Source of the DNA: Arthrobacter sp. B6
Lineage (GTDB): Bacteria > Actinomycetota > Actinomycetes > Actinomycetales > Micrococcaceae
Direction: 5' to 3'
DNA: 64,000 nucleotides
NCBI RefSeq assembly: GCF_001663775.1
Contig: NZ_KV467169.1
Coordinates: forward strand, 130,343-194,342
This document shows, piece after piece, positions 50,101 to 60,852 of this stretch. Below the pieces are notes generated by a model that saw only the letters and a list, made by a program, of their open reading frames with translations, had not been told where the DNA came from and ran no database searches. The translations under genes and the position numbers were made by a program. Each line of letters starts with the position of its first letter. The stretch's first letter is position 1.

Positions 50101-51440
50101 CAGGAAACGACCGCCGAACTGGCTGCCGGTTCGCGGTACGGGGTGTTGAGCTCGCCGTCCAGGACGGTGGGGTGGCCCTTGTAGAAGGTGGCCACCACCT
50201 TGCCCGGCAGTTCCAGTCCCGCAAATGGCGAATTGCGGCCCATGGTTGCCATCCTGGCGGGATCAACGGTCCAGCGGGCAGCGGGGTCCACCAGGATGAG
50301 GTTGGCGGGCTCGCCGGCTTCGAGGGGGCGGCCCTGGTCGGACAGCCGCCCGATCCGTGCCGCGGCTGTGGAGGTCACCCGGGCGAAGTCTGCCCAGGTC
50401 ATGAGTCCGGTTTCGATCATCGTGTGCTGGACCACTGACAGTGCGGTTTCCAGCCCGGTCATGCCCATCGCGGCCTGCGCCCACTCGCATTCCTTGTGCT
50501 CGCTGGGGTGGGGCGCGTGGTCAGTGCCGACGACGTCGATGGTGCCGTCCGCGAGGCCGGCCCGCAATGCCTGGACGTCCGCGTCGGTCCGCAGCGGCGG
50601 GTTGACCTTGTAGACCGGGTTGTAGCTGCGGACCAGGTCATCGGTGAGCAGGAGGTGGTGTGGGGTGACCTCGGCGGTGACGTTGATGCCGCGTTCTTTC
50701 GCCCACCGGATGATCTCAACGGAGCCCGCGGTGGAGACGTGGCAGACGTGCAGGCGCGAGTTCACGTGCTGTGCCAGCAGGACGTCGCGGGCGATGATGC
50801 TCTCCTCGGCGACAGCCGGCCAGCCGGTGAGCCCCAGGACGGCGGACACTTCGCCCTCATTCATCTGCGCCCCGGCGGTGAGGCGGGGTTCCTGCGCGTG
50901 CTGGGCCACCACGCCGTCGAACGCCTTGACGTATTCCAGTGCCCGGCGCATCAGCACCGGATCGTGGACGCAGATGCCGTCGTCGGAAAACATCCGGACG
51001 CGGGCGCGGGAGTCCGCCATGGCGCCGAGTTCTGCCAGCTGCTCCCCCGCCAGGCCGACGGTGACTGCTCCGACAGGGCGGACGTCCACCCAGCCGGCCG
51101 CGCGGCCCAGGCTGTAGACCTGCTCCACAACACCGGCGGTGTCCGCTACGGGTGTGCTGTTGGCCATGGCGTGCACGGCGGTGTAGCCGCCCAGGGCGGC
51201 GGCGCGGGTGCCGGTTTCAACGGTTTCGGCGTCTTCGCGGCCGGGTTCGCGCAGGTGGGTGTGCACGTCCACCATGCCGGGAAGGGCCACCAGTCCGGCT
51301 GCCTCGATGACGGTGGCGCCGTCGGCGTGAAGGTCCGTTCCCCGGGCGCCAATGACACCGTCGCGGATGAGCAGGTCCTCGGCGCCGGCGCCCAGGACCG
51401 CTGCACCGCGGATCAGGTAGGTTCCGTTGTTGTCTGCCAT
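50100..51440 (-). CDS. pyrC: Dihydroorotase
   Basis: Zinc amidohydrolase cyclising carbamoyl aspartate to dihydroorotate. 446 residues, class I type, with the metal motif DVHTHLREPG (about 59-68), further metal-ligand His residues in VCHVSTAG and the catalytic Asp in GTDHAPHP. It overlaps pyrB and the PH-like gene by one base each. Confidence 0.95.
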   Translation of the reverse strand: MADNNGTYLIRGAAVLGAGAEDLLIRDGVIGARGTDLHADGATVIEAAGLVALPGMVDVHTHLREPGREDAETVETGTRAAALGGYTAVHAMANSTPVADTAGVVEQVYSLGRAAGWVDVRPVGAVTVGLAGEQLAELGAMADSRARVRMFSDDGICVHDPVLMRRALEYVKAFDGVVAQHAQEPRLTAGAQMNEGEVSAVLGLTGWPAVAEESIIARDVLLAQHVNSRLHVCHVSTAGSVEIIRWAKERGINVTAEVTPHHLLLTDDLVRSYNPVYKVNPPLRTDADVQALRAGLADGTIDVVGTDHAPHPSEHKECEWAQAAMGMTGLETALSVVQHTMIETGLMTWADFARVTSTAAARIGRLSDQGRPLEAGEPANLILVDPAARWTVDPARMATMGRNSPFAGLELPGKVVATFYKGHPTVLDGELNTPYREPAASSAVVS

Positions 51441-52480
51441 CAGTTGCTCTCCTTGGTGGAATGTGCGGCGTTGGAATGGGCGTACGCACGTGTGGTGTCC
51501 GGGACGGCGGCTGGTTCGCGGGTATCCCCGGAAAGCAGCAGATACAGCGCGGCCATCCGGACCGAGACGCCATTGCGCACCTGCGACAGCACGGTGGAGC
51601 GGGGCGAGTCCGCGGCGGCTGCGGATATTTCCAGGCCCCGGTTCATGGGGCCGGGGTGCATGATGATGGTGTCCTTCAGTCCCAGGCTGTCCAGGGCACG
51701 GAGCCGGTTGTCATCGAAGCCCCAGCGGCGGGAGTATTCGCGGGTGGAGGGGAAGAATGAGGCGTTCATCCGCTCACCCTGCACGCGCAGCATCATGACT
51801 GCGTCCACTCCCTGTTCCAGGGTTTGGTCCATGTTGTAGCTGACCTTGCACGGCCACTGCTCGACGCCGATGGGCAGCAGGGTGGGCGGCGCAACGAGGG
51901 TGACTTCGGCGCCGAGGGTGCGGAGCAGCCAGACGTTGGACCTGGCCACGCGGGAGTGCAGGACGTCTCCGGCAATGGCGACGCGCATGCCTTTGAGGTC
52001 CGCCCCAACGGATCCGCTGCCAGCCAGCTTTGCCCAGTGCCGGCGCATGGTGAAGGCGTCGAGCAGGGCCTGGGTGGGGTGTTCGTGGGTTCCGTCGCCG
52101 GCGTTGATGACGGCGGCATCGATCCAGTCCGTGGCGGCCAGGCGGTGGGGTGCACCGGAGGCCCAGTGGCGGATCACGACGGCGTCCGCTCCCATGGCGG
52201 CCAGCGTCTGGGCCGTGTCCTTCAGGGACTCGCCCTTGGAGACGGAGGACCCCTTCGCGGCGAAGTTGATGACGTCGGCTGACAGCCGCTTGGCAGCCGC
52301 TTCGAAGGAGATCCGTGTCCGGGTGGAGTCCTCGAAGAAGAGGTTCACCACGGTGCGTCCGCGCAGGGCCGGGAGCTTCTTGACCTCGCGGTCGCCCACG
52401 GCGGCCATTTCTTCGGCGGTGTCGAGGATGCGGATGGCGTTGGACAGGCTGAGGTCTTCAGTGGAGAGGAGGTGTTTCAC
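51440..52480 (-). CDS. pyrB: Aspartate carbamoyltransferase catalytic subunit
   Basis: Condenses carbamoyl phosphate and aspartate. 346 residues with the carbamoyl-phosphate motif STRTRISFE (about 50-58) and the HPTQALLD segment. The C-terminus is about 30 residues longer than in E. coli. GTG start overlapping the pyrR stop by four bases; no pyrI is present, as in other Gram-positive bacteria. Confidence 0.96.
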   Translation of the reverse strand: MKHLLSTEDLSLSNAIRILDTAEEMAAVGDREVKKLPALRGRTVVNLFFEDSTRTRISFEAAAKRLSADVINFAAKGSSVSKGESLKDTAQTLAAMGADAVVIRHWASGAPHRLAATDWIDAAVINAGDGTHEHPTQALLDAFTMRRHWAKLAGSGSVGADLKGMRVAIAGDVLHSRVARSNVWLLRTLGAEVTLVAPPTLLPIGVEQWPCKVSYNMDQTLEQGVDAVMMLRVQGERMNASFFPSTREYSRRWGFDDNRLRALDSLGLKDTIIMHPGPMNRGLEISAAAADSPRSTVLSQVRNGVSVRMAALYLLLSGDTREPAAVPDTTRAYAHSNAAHSTKESN

Positions 52481-53064
52481 GCGCCGCCCTCGATGACCAC
52501 TTCGTTGACCGTGGATCCGCCGGGGGCGGTGTCGGTTTCCTCAAGGCGGACCCGGACCTTCTCGGCGGAGGACGTAGGGAGGTTCTTTCCCACGTGGTCG
52601 GCCCTGATGGGAAGCTCGCGGTGGCCGCGGTCAATCAGCACGGCGAGCCTGACGATCCGCGGACGGCCGAGGTCGATGATGGCGTCCAGCGCGGCCCGGA
52701 TGGTGCGGCCGGAGTACAGCACGTCATCGATGAGCACCACGACCTTGTTGTCGATCCCCGTGCGCGGAAGCTGGGTGGGGTAGGGAGGCCTGGTGGGATG
52801 GTGGGAGAGGTCGTCGCGGAACATGGTGACGTCAAGTTGTCCGACGATGGCGTCGGCGTCCACGGTTGGATCGGCGGCAGCGATCTTGCGGGCCAGCCGG
52901 AGTGCCAGCGGATAGCCGCGCCGCGGGATACCCAGCAGCACCAGGTCCTTGGAGCCTTTATTGGCCTCGAGGATCTCATGGGCGATACGAGTGAGGGCAC
53001 GGTCTATGTCTGCCTGGTTGAGGACAACCCTGGCTGGAACCGGTGCGCTTGTGACAGAAGTCAA
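52477..53064 (-). CDS. pyrR: Bifunctional pyr operon regulator/uracil phosphoribosyltransferase PyrR
   Basis: RNA-binding regulator that, with UMP bound, represses the pyr mRNA; it also has weak uracil phosphoribosyltransferase activity. 195 residues with the PRPP motif [15 protein letters not shown] and the N-terminal [11 protein letters not shown]. The TTG at 53064 is chosen because GGGGAG lies seven bases upstream. A longer frame to 53091 would begin inside the PyrR-binding hairpin. First gene of the operon. Confidence 0.95.
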   Translation of the reverse strand: MTSVTSAPVPARVVLNQADIDRALTRIAHEILEANKGSKDLVLLGIPRRGYPLALRLARKIAAADPTVDADAIVGQLDVTMFRDDLSHHPTRPPYPTQLPRTGIDNKVVVLIDDVLYSGRTIRAALDAIIDLGRPRIVRLAVLIDRGHRELPIRADHVGKNLPTSSAEKVRVRLEETDTAPGGSTVNEVVIEGGA

Positions 53065-53078
53065 CGCTCGTCTCCCCT

Positions 53079-53100
53079 TTCCCCGCCTCACAGGACGGAA
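53079..53100 (-). promoter_or_regulatory. PyrR-binding hairpin before the pyrR ribosome binding site
   Basis: On the minus strand TTCCG-TCCTGTGAGG-CGGGGAA forms a hairpin whose loop region GTCCTGTGAGGC matches the PyrR-binding consensus ARUCCNGNGAGGYU at all internal positions. The GGGGAG ribosome binding site follows after only one base. This fits translational repression by PyrR, as shown for Mycobacterium smegmatis, rather than the terminator-based control of Bacillus. Confidence 0.82.
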
Positions 53101-53274
53101 TTAAAAGAAGGATTATTTGCGTTCCAAAATTACCACACGGGCCGCTGCCGGACGGGCGCGTTGCTGGTCACATCCTGTTCTCCCCTCAGGTGATATGCCC
53201 CTGCAGGCGCTGATCCCGCCGTCGGCCAGGCGTTACGCCTTTGAGCCCGGATGCCGGCACCATAGGCTTTCCCT

Positions 53275-54549
53275 ATGTCGATGCACCCCCACCATCCCCG
53301 TCCCGGCCAGCCGGGACGGTCCGGACCGCAAGGACCCCTGCCCAGCCAGGTGAACCCGAGCTGGATGGGACACGTGGAGCCGGAGTACTACCGGCCGGTG
53401 CCCGGCAATTCAGCCGGCCCCGTCCGTTCCGTCGCGCAGCAGCACGGCCGAGGCGCCCAGCGGCCGCCTGCCCCGCCCACGAGGGCAGGCCTGCTGGCTC
53501 TGATGATCGGCGGCGGCGCGCTGGCATTCCTCAGTCTGTTCCTGGTGGTTCCCTTCCTGCTGGCCAACACGGGAACCGCCGGATTCATGGTGGGATTCAT
53601 AGCCTCGCTGCTCCCGTTGTCCGCGGTGCTCCTGGCGGTCCACGCGATCGACCGCTGGGAGCCGGAACCGAAACGGCTGTTGTTTTTCGCCTTCACCTGG
53701 GGTGCAGCGGTATCAATCGCCGTCACGCTGCTGGTCCAGCCGTTCTTCGCGCTCACCTACCAGTTTTCAGACGAGGGCGACTTCCAGACCTACATGGCTA
53801 CCGTCCAGGCACCGGTAGTGGAGGAATTCGCCAAGGCGCTGGGGCTGCTGCTTCTTCTGCTGTTGGCACGCCGCCACTTCGACGGACCGGTGGACGGGGT
53901 GGTCTTCGCCTTCACGATCGCCGGCGGCTTCGCCTTCACGGAGAACATCCTCTACTTCGGCCGGGCCATTGCCGAATCTGCAAGCCCCGCCACCGACCTG
54001 GCCCAGATTTTCCTGCTCCGTGGTGTCATGTCCCCGTTCGCCCATGCAATCTTCACTGGAACCACCGGGCTTATCATGGGGTTCGCGGCGCGGCGTTGGC
54101 ATACAGGCGCATCGGTTGCGGCGTTTGCGGTGGGGCTGCTTCCCGCCATGTTCCTCCACAACCGGTGGAACAGCATGGGCGAGGGCTTCCTCGCGGACTA
54201 CATCCTCATCCAGGTGCCCATCTTTGTGCTGTTCATTGGCGTGGTCATCCTGCTGCGCGTCGCGGAAAACCGGCTGACCCGGCAGCGGCTTCTTGAGTAT
54301 GCAGTGGCGGGCTGGTTCACCCCCGCCGAAGTGGACCTGCTGGCCACGCCCGGCGGCAGGCGAACCGCCCTGAGCTGGGCAGCCGGCTACAACCGCCGTC
54401 CGCAGATGAAGGCCTTCGTGAAGGCGGCCACGCAGCTCGCCTTCACGCGGCAGCGCATCCTGAGCGGCAGGGATGTGGCGCTGCACCAGGCTGAAGAACG
54501 CGCTCAGCTGCAGCGGATCCTGGCGCTGCGGGCCGCCGTCGCCGGCTGA
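53275..54549 (+). CDS. PrsW-family intramembrane metalloprotease
   Basis: 424 residues with a Pro/Gly-rich cytoplasmic N-terminus (1-70) and about eight membrane segments. The PrsW/CPBP-type motifs are EEFAKALG, FTENILYFG and two membrane His-containing segments (PFAHAIFTG, FLHNRWNSM). PrsW of Bacillus cleaves an anti-sigma factor; here no such partner is nearby, so the substrate is unknown. Divergent from the pyr operon and followed by an SDR-like gene 11 bases later. Confidence 0.88.
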   Translation: MSMHPHHPRPGQPGRSGPQGPLPSQVNPSWMGHVEPEYYRPVPGNSAGPVRSVAQQHGRGAQRPPAPPTRAGLLALMIGGGALAFLSLFLVVPFLLANTGTAGFMVGFIASLLPLSAVLLAVHAIDRWEPEPKRLLFFAFTWGAAVSIAVTLLVQPFFALTYQFSDEGDFQTYMATVQAPVVEEFAKALGLLLLLLLARRHFDGPVDGVVFAFTIAGGFAFTENILYFGRAIAESASPATDLAQIFLLRGVMSPFAHAIFTGTTGLIMGFAARRWHTGASVAAFAVGLLPAMFLHNRWNSMGEGFLADYILIQVPIFVLFIGVVILLRVAENRLTRQRLLEYAVAGWFTPAEVDLLATPGGRRTALSWAAGYNRRPQMKAFVKAATQLAFTRQRILSGRDVALHQAEERAQLQRILALRAAVAG

Positions 54550-54560
54550 GGTGCCGGATC

Positions 54561-55355
54561 ATGGATGACGTGCTGGTCACCGGAGGATCTGGCCATCTCG
54601 GCACGGACGTCGTCCGCCTGCTCCTTGAGCGGGGAGAACGCGTGCGTGTTTTGTCGCGGACACCGCGTGCAGGAACGGATGTGAAAACATTCGAGGGCGA
54701 TCTCGCCACGGGCCGGGGAATCCGGGAAGCAGCATCGGGGGTTCGCGCGATAGTTCACGCCGCAACGCTTTCACCGGCCGCCCTGCGAGGCCAGGTCCTG
54801 CCTGTGGACTTTGTGACAAGCCCTCCCGACGTGGATGTGGACGGAACACGACGGCTCCTGGAGGAAGCACAACGCGCTGGCGTGCAACACTTCCTGTACA
54901 TCTCAATAGTGGGGGTCCAGCAGTCCAGGTTTCCCTACCTCCGGCGGAAAGCACAGGCCGAGAACATCGTCCGGAGCTCCGCGGTTCCGTGGACGATCCT
55001 TCCGGCCACGCCTTTTTATTGGTTGTTGGCCCGGTTCCATGACCACATGACGGAGCAGCGCATCTGGTTTGCCCCATCGAACCTGCTCATGCAGCCAGGC
55101 GATTCTGCCGAGTTCGCACCCTACGTGACGGAACGCCTCTTGGCGGGCCCGGCAGGGGACGCTCCATGTTTCGGAGGACCGGACGTCCTGTCCCAGGGGG
55201 ACATCGCCCGGCAATATCAGGCCGCCCGCGGCCTCCATCGAAGAATCGTGGAGTTTCCGCTGCCCCGCTTTGCCGTCCGGGCAAGCGGTCCCCAAACTTG
55301 CGATGACGGCCGGCGGGGAGCAACGACCTGGGCCCAATGGCTCGCGAAACACTGA
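54561..55355 (+). CDS. NAD(P)-binding SDR/NmrA-like protein
   Basis: 264 residues with the Rossmann motif VTGGSGHLGTDVV at the N-terminus and the atypical-SDR layout (no YxxxK catalytic pair: the region reads FPYLRRKAQAENIV). The family includes NADPH sensors and epimerase-like oxidoreductases; no substrate is apparent. The 11-base gap from the PrsW-like gene suggests one transcript, ended by the hairpin downstream. Confidence 0.85.
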   Translation: MDDVLVTGGSGHLGTDVVRLLLERGERVRVLSRTPRAGTDVKTFEGDLATGRGIREAASGVRAIVHAATLSPAALRGQVLPVDFVTSPPDVDVDGTRRLLEEAQRAGVQHFLYISIVGVQQSRFPYLRRKAQAENIVRSSAVPWTILPATPFYWLLARFHDHMTEQRIWFAPSNLLMQPGDSAEFAPYVTERLLAGPAGDAPCFGGPDVLSQGDIARQYQAARGLHRRIVEFPLPRFAVRASGPQTCDDGRRGATTWAQWLAKH

Positions 55356-55369
55356 GGCGCAGGAAAGCA

Positions 55370-55404
55370 CAAAGCCCCGGCCAGGTGACCTGGTCGGGGC
55401 TTTG
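55370..55404. terminator. Bidirectional terminator between the SDR gene and nusB
   Basis: CAAAGCCCCGGCCAGG-TGA-CCTGGTCGGGGCTTTG, a 16-base stem with one G-U pair. Short T/A tracts occur in both directions, so it can end both converging transcripts. Confidence 0.88.
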
Positions 55405-55445
55405 GCTGCTTCGCAGCGAGGCGTCGCCCGGCTGCGGAGAAGGCC

Positions 55446-55856
55446 TCAGGCCAGCAGTGAAGGCTTCAGCTGCTGCAGGCGTCCGAGGAGACCGTTGATG
55501 AACGACGGCGACTCGTCAGTTGACAGCGTCTTGGCCAGCGCGACTGCCTCACTGACCGCTACGCCGTCGGGTACGTCGTCGTTGTACAGCAGTTCCCAGG
55601 TGCCGATGCGCAGGATGATGCGGTCCACCGACGGCATACGCTCCAGGGTCCAGCCCTGCGAGTAGGTCTCCAGGAATTCGTCGATCGCCGTCTGCTGCGA
55701 GACCACGCCTTCAACGATTTCCAAGGTGTAAGGGTTGACGATCTGGTCCGTCTTTTCCCGCCGCGCCCGCAGGACGTCAAAGGCAGAAACCGAGCGCTGC
55801 TCAGCTTCGAAAAGAACGTCCAATGCCCTGTTACGGGCCTTACCGCGTGCGCTCAC
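55446..55856 (-). CDS. nusB: Transcription antitermination protein NusB
   Basis: 136-residue RNA-binding factor which, with NusE (S10), binds boxA for rRNA antitermination; the motif RALDVLFEAEQR is near the N-terminus. GTG start overlapping the efp stop by one base, the common efp-nusB pair. Confidence 0.95.
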   Translation of the reverse strand: MSARGKARNRALDVLFEAEQRSVSAFDVLRARREKTDQIVNPYTLEIVEGVVSQQTAIDEFLETYSQGWTLERMPSVDRIILRIGTWELLYNDDVPDGVAVSEAVALAKTLSTDESPSFINGLLGRLQQLKPSLLA

Positions 55857-56419
55857 TACTCGCTGACCCGGCCGAGGTAGCTGCCGTCGCGGGTGTCGAC
55901 CTTGACCTTGGTGTTGTTCTCGACGAACAGCGGAACCTGGATCTCATAGCCGGTTTCGAGCGTGGCGGGCTTGGTGCCGGCGGAGGAGCGGTCGCCCTGC
56001 AGGCCGGGCTCCGTGTAGGTGATTTCCAGCACAACGCTGGGGGGAAGTTCGATGTAGAGCGGGGTGCCCTCGTGGATGGCGATGTTGACCATCTGGTTTT
56101 CCAGCATGAAGTTGGTGGCGTCGCCAACGGTTGCACCGGAGACGGTGATCTGGTCGTAGTCAGAGGTGTCCATGAACACGAAGTCCGCACCGTCCTGGTA
56201 CAGGTACTGGTAATCGCGGCGGTCAACCGTGGCGGTCTCGATCTTGAGGCCGGCGTTGAAGGTCTTGTCCACAACCTTGCCGGACATCACGTTGCGCATC
56301 TTGGTCCGCACGAACGCACCGCCCTTGCCAGGCTTGACGTGCTGGAACTCGATGATGTTCCAGAGCTGGCCCTCGAGCTTAAGGACCGTTCCGTTCTTGA
56401 TGTCGTTAGTGGTTGCCAC
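55856..56419 (-). CDS. efp: Elongation factor P
   Basis: 187-residue three-domain factor that rescues ribosomes stalled on polyproline. The loop tip reads VKPGKGGAF, with Lys32 at the position modified in some bacteria. No epmA/epmB-type modification genes are in this window. The 165 bases upstream separate it from the TPR gene, so efp-nusB may have its own promoter. Confidence 0.96.
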   Translation of the reverse strand: MATTNDIKNGTVLKLEGQLWNIIEFQHVKPGKGGAFVRTKMRNVMSGKVVDKTFNAGLKIETATVDRRDYQYLYQDGADFVFMDTSDYDQITVSGATVGDATNFMLENQMVNIAIHEGTPLYIELPPSVVLEITYTEPGLQGDRSSAGTKPATLETGYEIQVPLFVENNTKVKVDTRDGSYLGRVSE

Positions 56420-56584
56420 TGATTTCCTCTGGTTTCTATCTGCCTGGACGGTCAGACGTTTCTATGCCGGGCAGGCATGCCAATCGGCCCGCCAGCGCGT
56501 GTTTGTCAAAAATCCAAGAACCATTCTACCGGGTAAATCCGGCGGGGCTTCCGTCACGGGTGCCCAGGCCGTGATGGTCTGCTG

Positions 56585-57102
56585 TCAGCAGGCCAGTTCC
56601 AGCACGTCGCGGGCCCGCTGCAGTGACACAGTGGAGGAGTAGATCAAGGAGGCGTCGGCCGATTCGGCAACGCGCAGGTCCAGTGCGCGGGCGAACGATT
56701 CAACGGCGGCGGAGGTCTGGCCTGCGGTGTACTGCGTTTTGCCGAGGAATTGCAGGACGAGCGCTTCGCGGGGGGTCCCCTGGACTTCGGCCAGCAATTG
56801 CCTGAACAGCTCCACCGCACGGTCCAGGCGGTTGGAGACTCGCAGCACTTCGGCTTCGAAGGCCCTCAGCCTGAACGATTCGGGGTCCTTAAACCGGGCC
56901 TCGGCCAGCAGTTCGGCCGCTTCGGCGGCGTGGCCTTCCACCAGCAGCACAAAAATGTGGTCTGCAGGGTCACTGGAGGCTGCCAGCGCATTCCGGCAGG
57001 CATCCTCGTTAACAATCTGCGGCAACAGTGTCTCCGGGTTGATGCGGATTCCGGGGAAGCCGGCCTCCGGCCAGTCGCTGGTGCCTTGCACGTCGCCCTG
57101 CA

Positions 57103-57103
<1 letters not shown>
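56585..57103 (-). CDS. TPR-like protein downstream of aroB
   Basis: 172 residues, mostly alpha-helical, with repeats of tetratricopeptide character: EGHAAEAAELLAEARFKDPE, RLDRAVELFRQLLAEVQG and QTSAAVESFARALDLRV. Function unknown; TPRs mediate protein contacts. Its ATG overlaps the aroB stop by one base, so it is translated with the aro genes. Confidence 0.72.
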
Positions 57104-58765
<1,662 letters not shown>

Positions 58766-58766
<1 letters not shown>

Positions 58767-59965
58767 TACTGGCCGATCGAGTCCAGGGACGCCGGAATGT
58801 TGTCCAGGTAACCCTTGATATTGCGCTTCGTTTCAGCCACGGAGTCGCCGCCGAACTTTTCCGTGATGGCCTCGGCAAGGACCAGCGCAACCATTGCTTC
58901 GGCCACAACACCGGCGGCGGGCACGGCACAGACGTCCGACCGCTGGTGGTGCGCCTTGGCAGCCTCGCCGGTGCTGACGTCGATGGTCTTCAGGGCACGG
59001 GGCACCGTGGCTATCGGTTTCATGGCCGCACGCACGCGCAGTACGTCACCGATGCTCATGCCGCCCTCAATGCCGCCGGCACGGTTGCTGGTCCGAATGA
59101 TCCTGCCGTCTGCGTCCTTGACGATTTCGTCGTGCGCTGAGGAGCCCCGGCGTGCTGCCGTGAGGAAACCGTCGCCGACTTCCACGCCCTTGATGGCCTG
59201 GATTCCCATGAGGGCGGCGGCGAGCCTGGAATCAAGCCTGCGGTCCCAGTGGACGTAGCTGCCCAGTCCCGGCGGGAGGCCGTAGGCGAGCACTTCCACC
59301 ACGCCGCCAAGGGTTTCGCCTTCCTTGTGGGCAGCGTCCACTTCGGCGACCATGGCATCGGACGTCTCGCGGTCGAAGCAGCGAAGCGGGTCGGCGTCCA
59401 GGGCGATGACGTTGGCGGGTACCGGGAGCGGCCGGCCCTCGGGCACTGTCACGGTGGCGATGGAGACAGTGTGGCTGACGAGCTCGATGCCGAGGTGCTT
59501 GAGGAACTGGGCCGCAACGGTGCCCATGGCTACGCGGGTTGCTGTTTCCCGTGCGCTGGCGCGTTCGAGTACGGGCCGTGCCTCATCAAAGCCGTACTTC
59601 TGCATGCCGGTGAAGTCCGCATGGCCGGGACGGGGCCGGGTGAGCGGGGCGTTGCGTGCCTGGTCGGCGAGGACCTCCGGGTCCACGGGATCCGCAGACA
59701 TGATTTGCTCCCATTTGGGCCATTCGGTGTTCCCCACCTGGATGGCCACCGGTCCGCCCTGGGTCAGTCCGTGCCGGACCCCGCCGAGGATGGTTACTAC
59801 GTCCTGTTCAAACTTCATGCGTGCGCCACGGCCGTAGCCAAGGCGGCGGCGAGCCAATGAATCGGCGATCTGCCCGCTGGTGAGTTCCACACCGGCGGGG
59901 ACGCCTTCAATAATTCCCATCAGAGCCGGACCATGGGATTCACCGGCTGTCAACCAACGCAACAT
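58766..59965 (-). CDS. aroC: Chorismate synthase
   Basis: Final step of the pathway: EPSP to chorismate, FMN-dependent. 399 residues from the ATG at 59965, with signatures [27 protein letters not shown] and [12 protein letters not shown]. An ATG three codons earlier is an alternative start. Lies 26 bases after aroE. Confidence 0.96.
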
Positions 59966-59991
59966 AATTTCCATCCTGCCATGTATGGCGC

Positions 59992-60852
59992 TCAGAACGC
60001 CCGTCGGGGAAGTCCGACTGCGTCACACATCACATCTATGACAGCTGCGTTAACTTCCTCCCGGAGCCGGGAAAAAAGCCGCACCTGTTCCACCGCCTGG
60101 TAGAGCAGCATCTCAAGTCCCGGGACCACCGAACCGCCGCCGGCCTGCCACGCCGAGGCGATCTTGCTGGGCCAGGGATCGTACGCCACGTCCAGCAGGA
60201 CGCCGGGCGTCCGGGCGCCGCTGGCGGCCAGTTCGCGGGCCAGCCCGTCTGCTGCGCGGGGCGGCAAAGTGGAGATTACGACGTCGGCAGCCGCCGTCGG
60301 GCCGGCAGCTTCCGCCAACTGCCGTACGGCCAGGTCCACGCCGACTCCGGCCGCGGCGGCACGCGCCTCCTGCACCCTTGACGTGTCACGGACGAACAGC
60401 TGCACCGAAACGGCGCCGAGGAGTTTGAGGGCCGCCACGGCTGCCGCAGCGGTGCCCCCGCCGCCGAGGATCACCGCAGAGGGCGTGGGCGCAACACCGG
60501 CGTTGCGGACGGCATCCACGATTCCGGCCACGTCCGTGTTGTAGGCAACACGCTTCACACCAGCGCCGGCGTCCTCGAAAACCACCGTGTTAACCACACC
60601 TAGGACGCTCGCGACACCGCGGACTTCGTCCACTTCATGCAACATCGCCGCCTTCAGCGGCATGGTCACGGAGAGTCCGCGCCATCCCTCCTGCTGGCTG
60701 ACCTGTTTCATGAACGCCGGCAAGGCAGGCTCCGTGACGTCCACAGCGGTGTAGCTGATGTCGATGCCCAGCTGTGCGTACGCCGCCGCGTGCAGGGCTG
60801 GTGACTTGGAGTGGCTGATCGGGTGACCGAGGACGGCGGCCCGCAGGCTCAT
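59992..60852 (-). CDS. aroE: Shikimate dehydrogenase
   Basis: NADPH-dependent reduction of 3-dehydroshikimate. 286 residues with the substrate site [14 protein letters not shown] and the nucleotide-binding [16 protein letters not shown]. Its ATG overlaps the mltG stop (ATGA), which identifies the start despite a longer open frame. Confidence 0.94.
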   Translation of the reverse strand: MSLRAAVLGHPISHSKSPALHAAAYAQLGIDISYTAVDVTEPALPAFMKQVSQQEGWRGLSVTMPLKAAMLHEVDEVRGVASVLGVVNTVVFEDAGAGVKRVAYNTDVAGIVDAVRNAGVAPTPSAVILGGGGTAAAAVAALKLLGAVSVQLFVRDTSRVQEARAAAAGVGVDLAVRQLAEAAGPTAAADVVISTLPPRAADGLARELAASGARTPGVLLDVAYDPWPSKIASAWQAGGGSVVPGLEMLLYQAVEQVRLFSRLREEVNAAVIDVMCDAVGLPRRAF

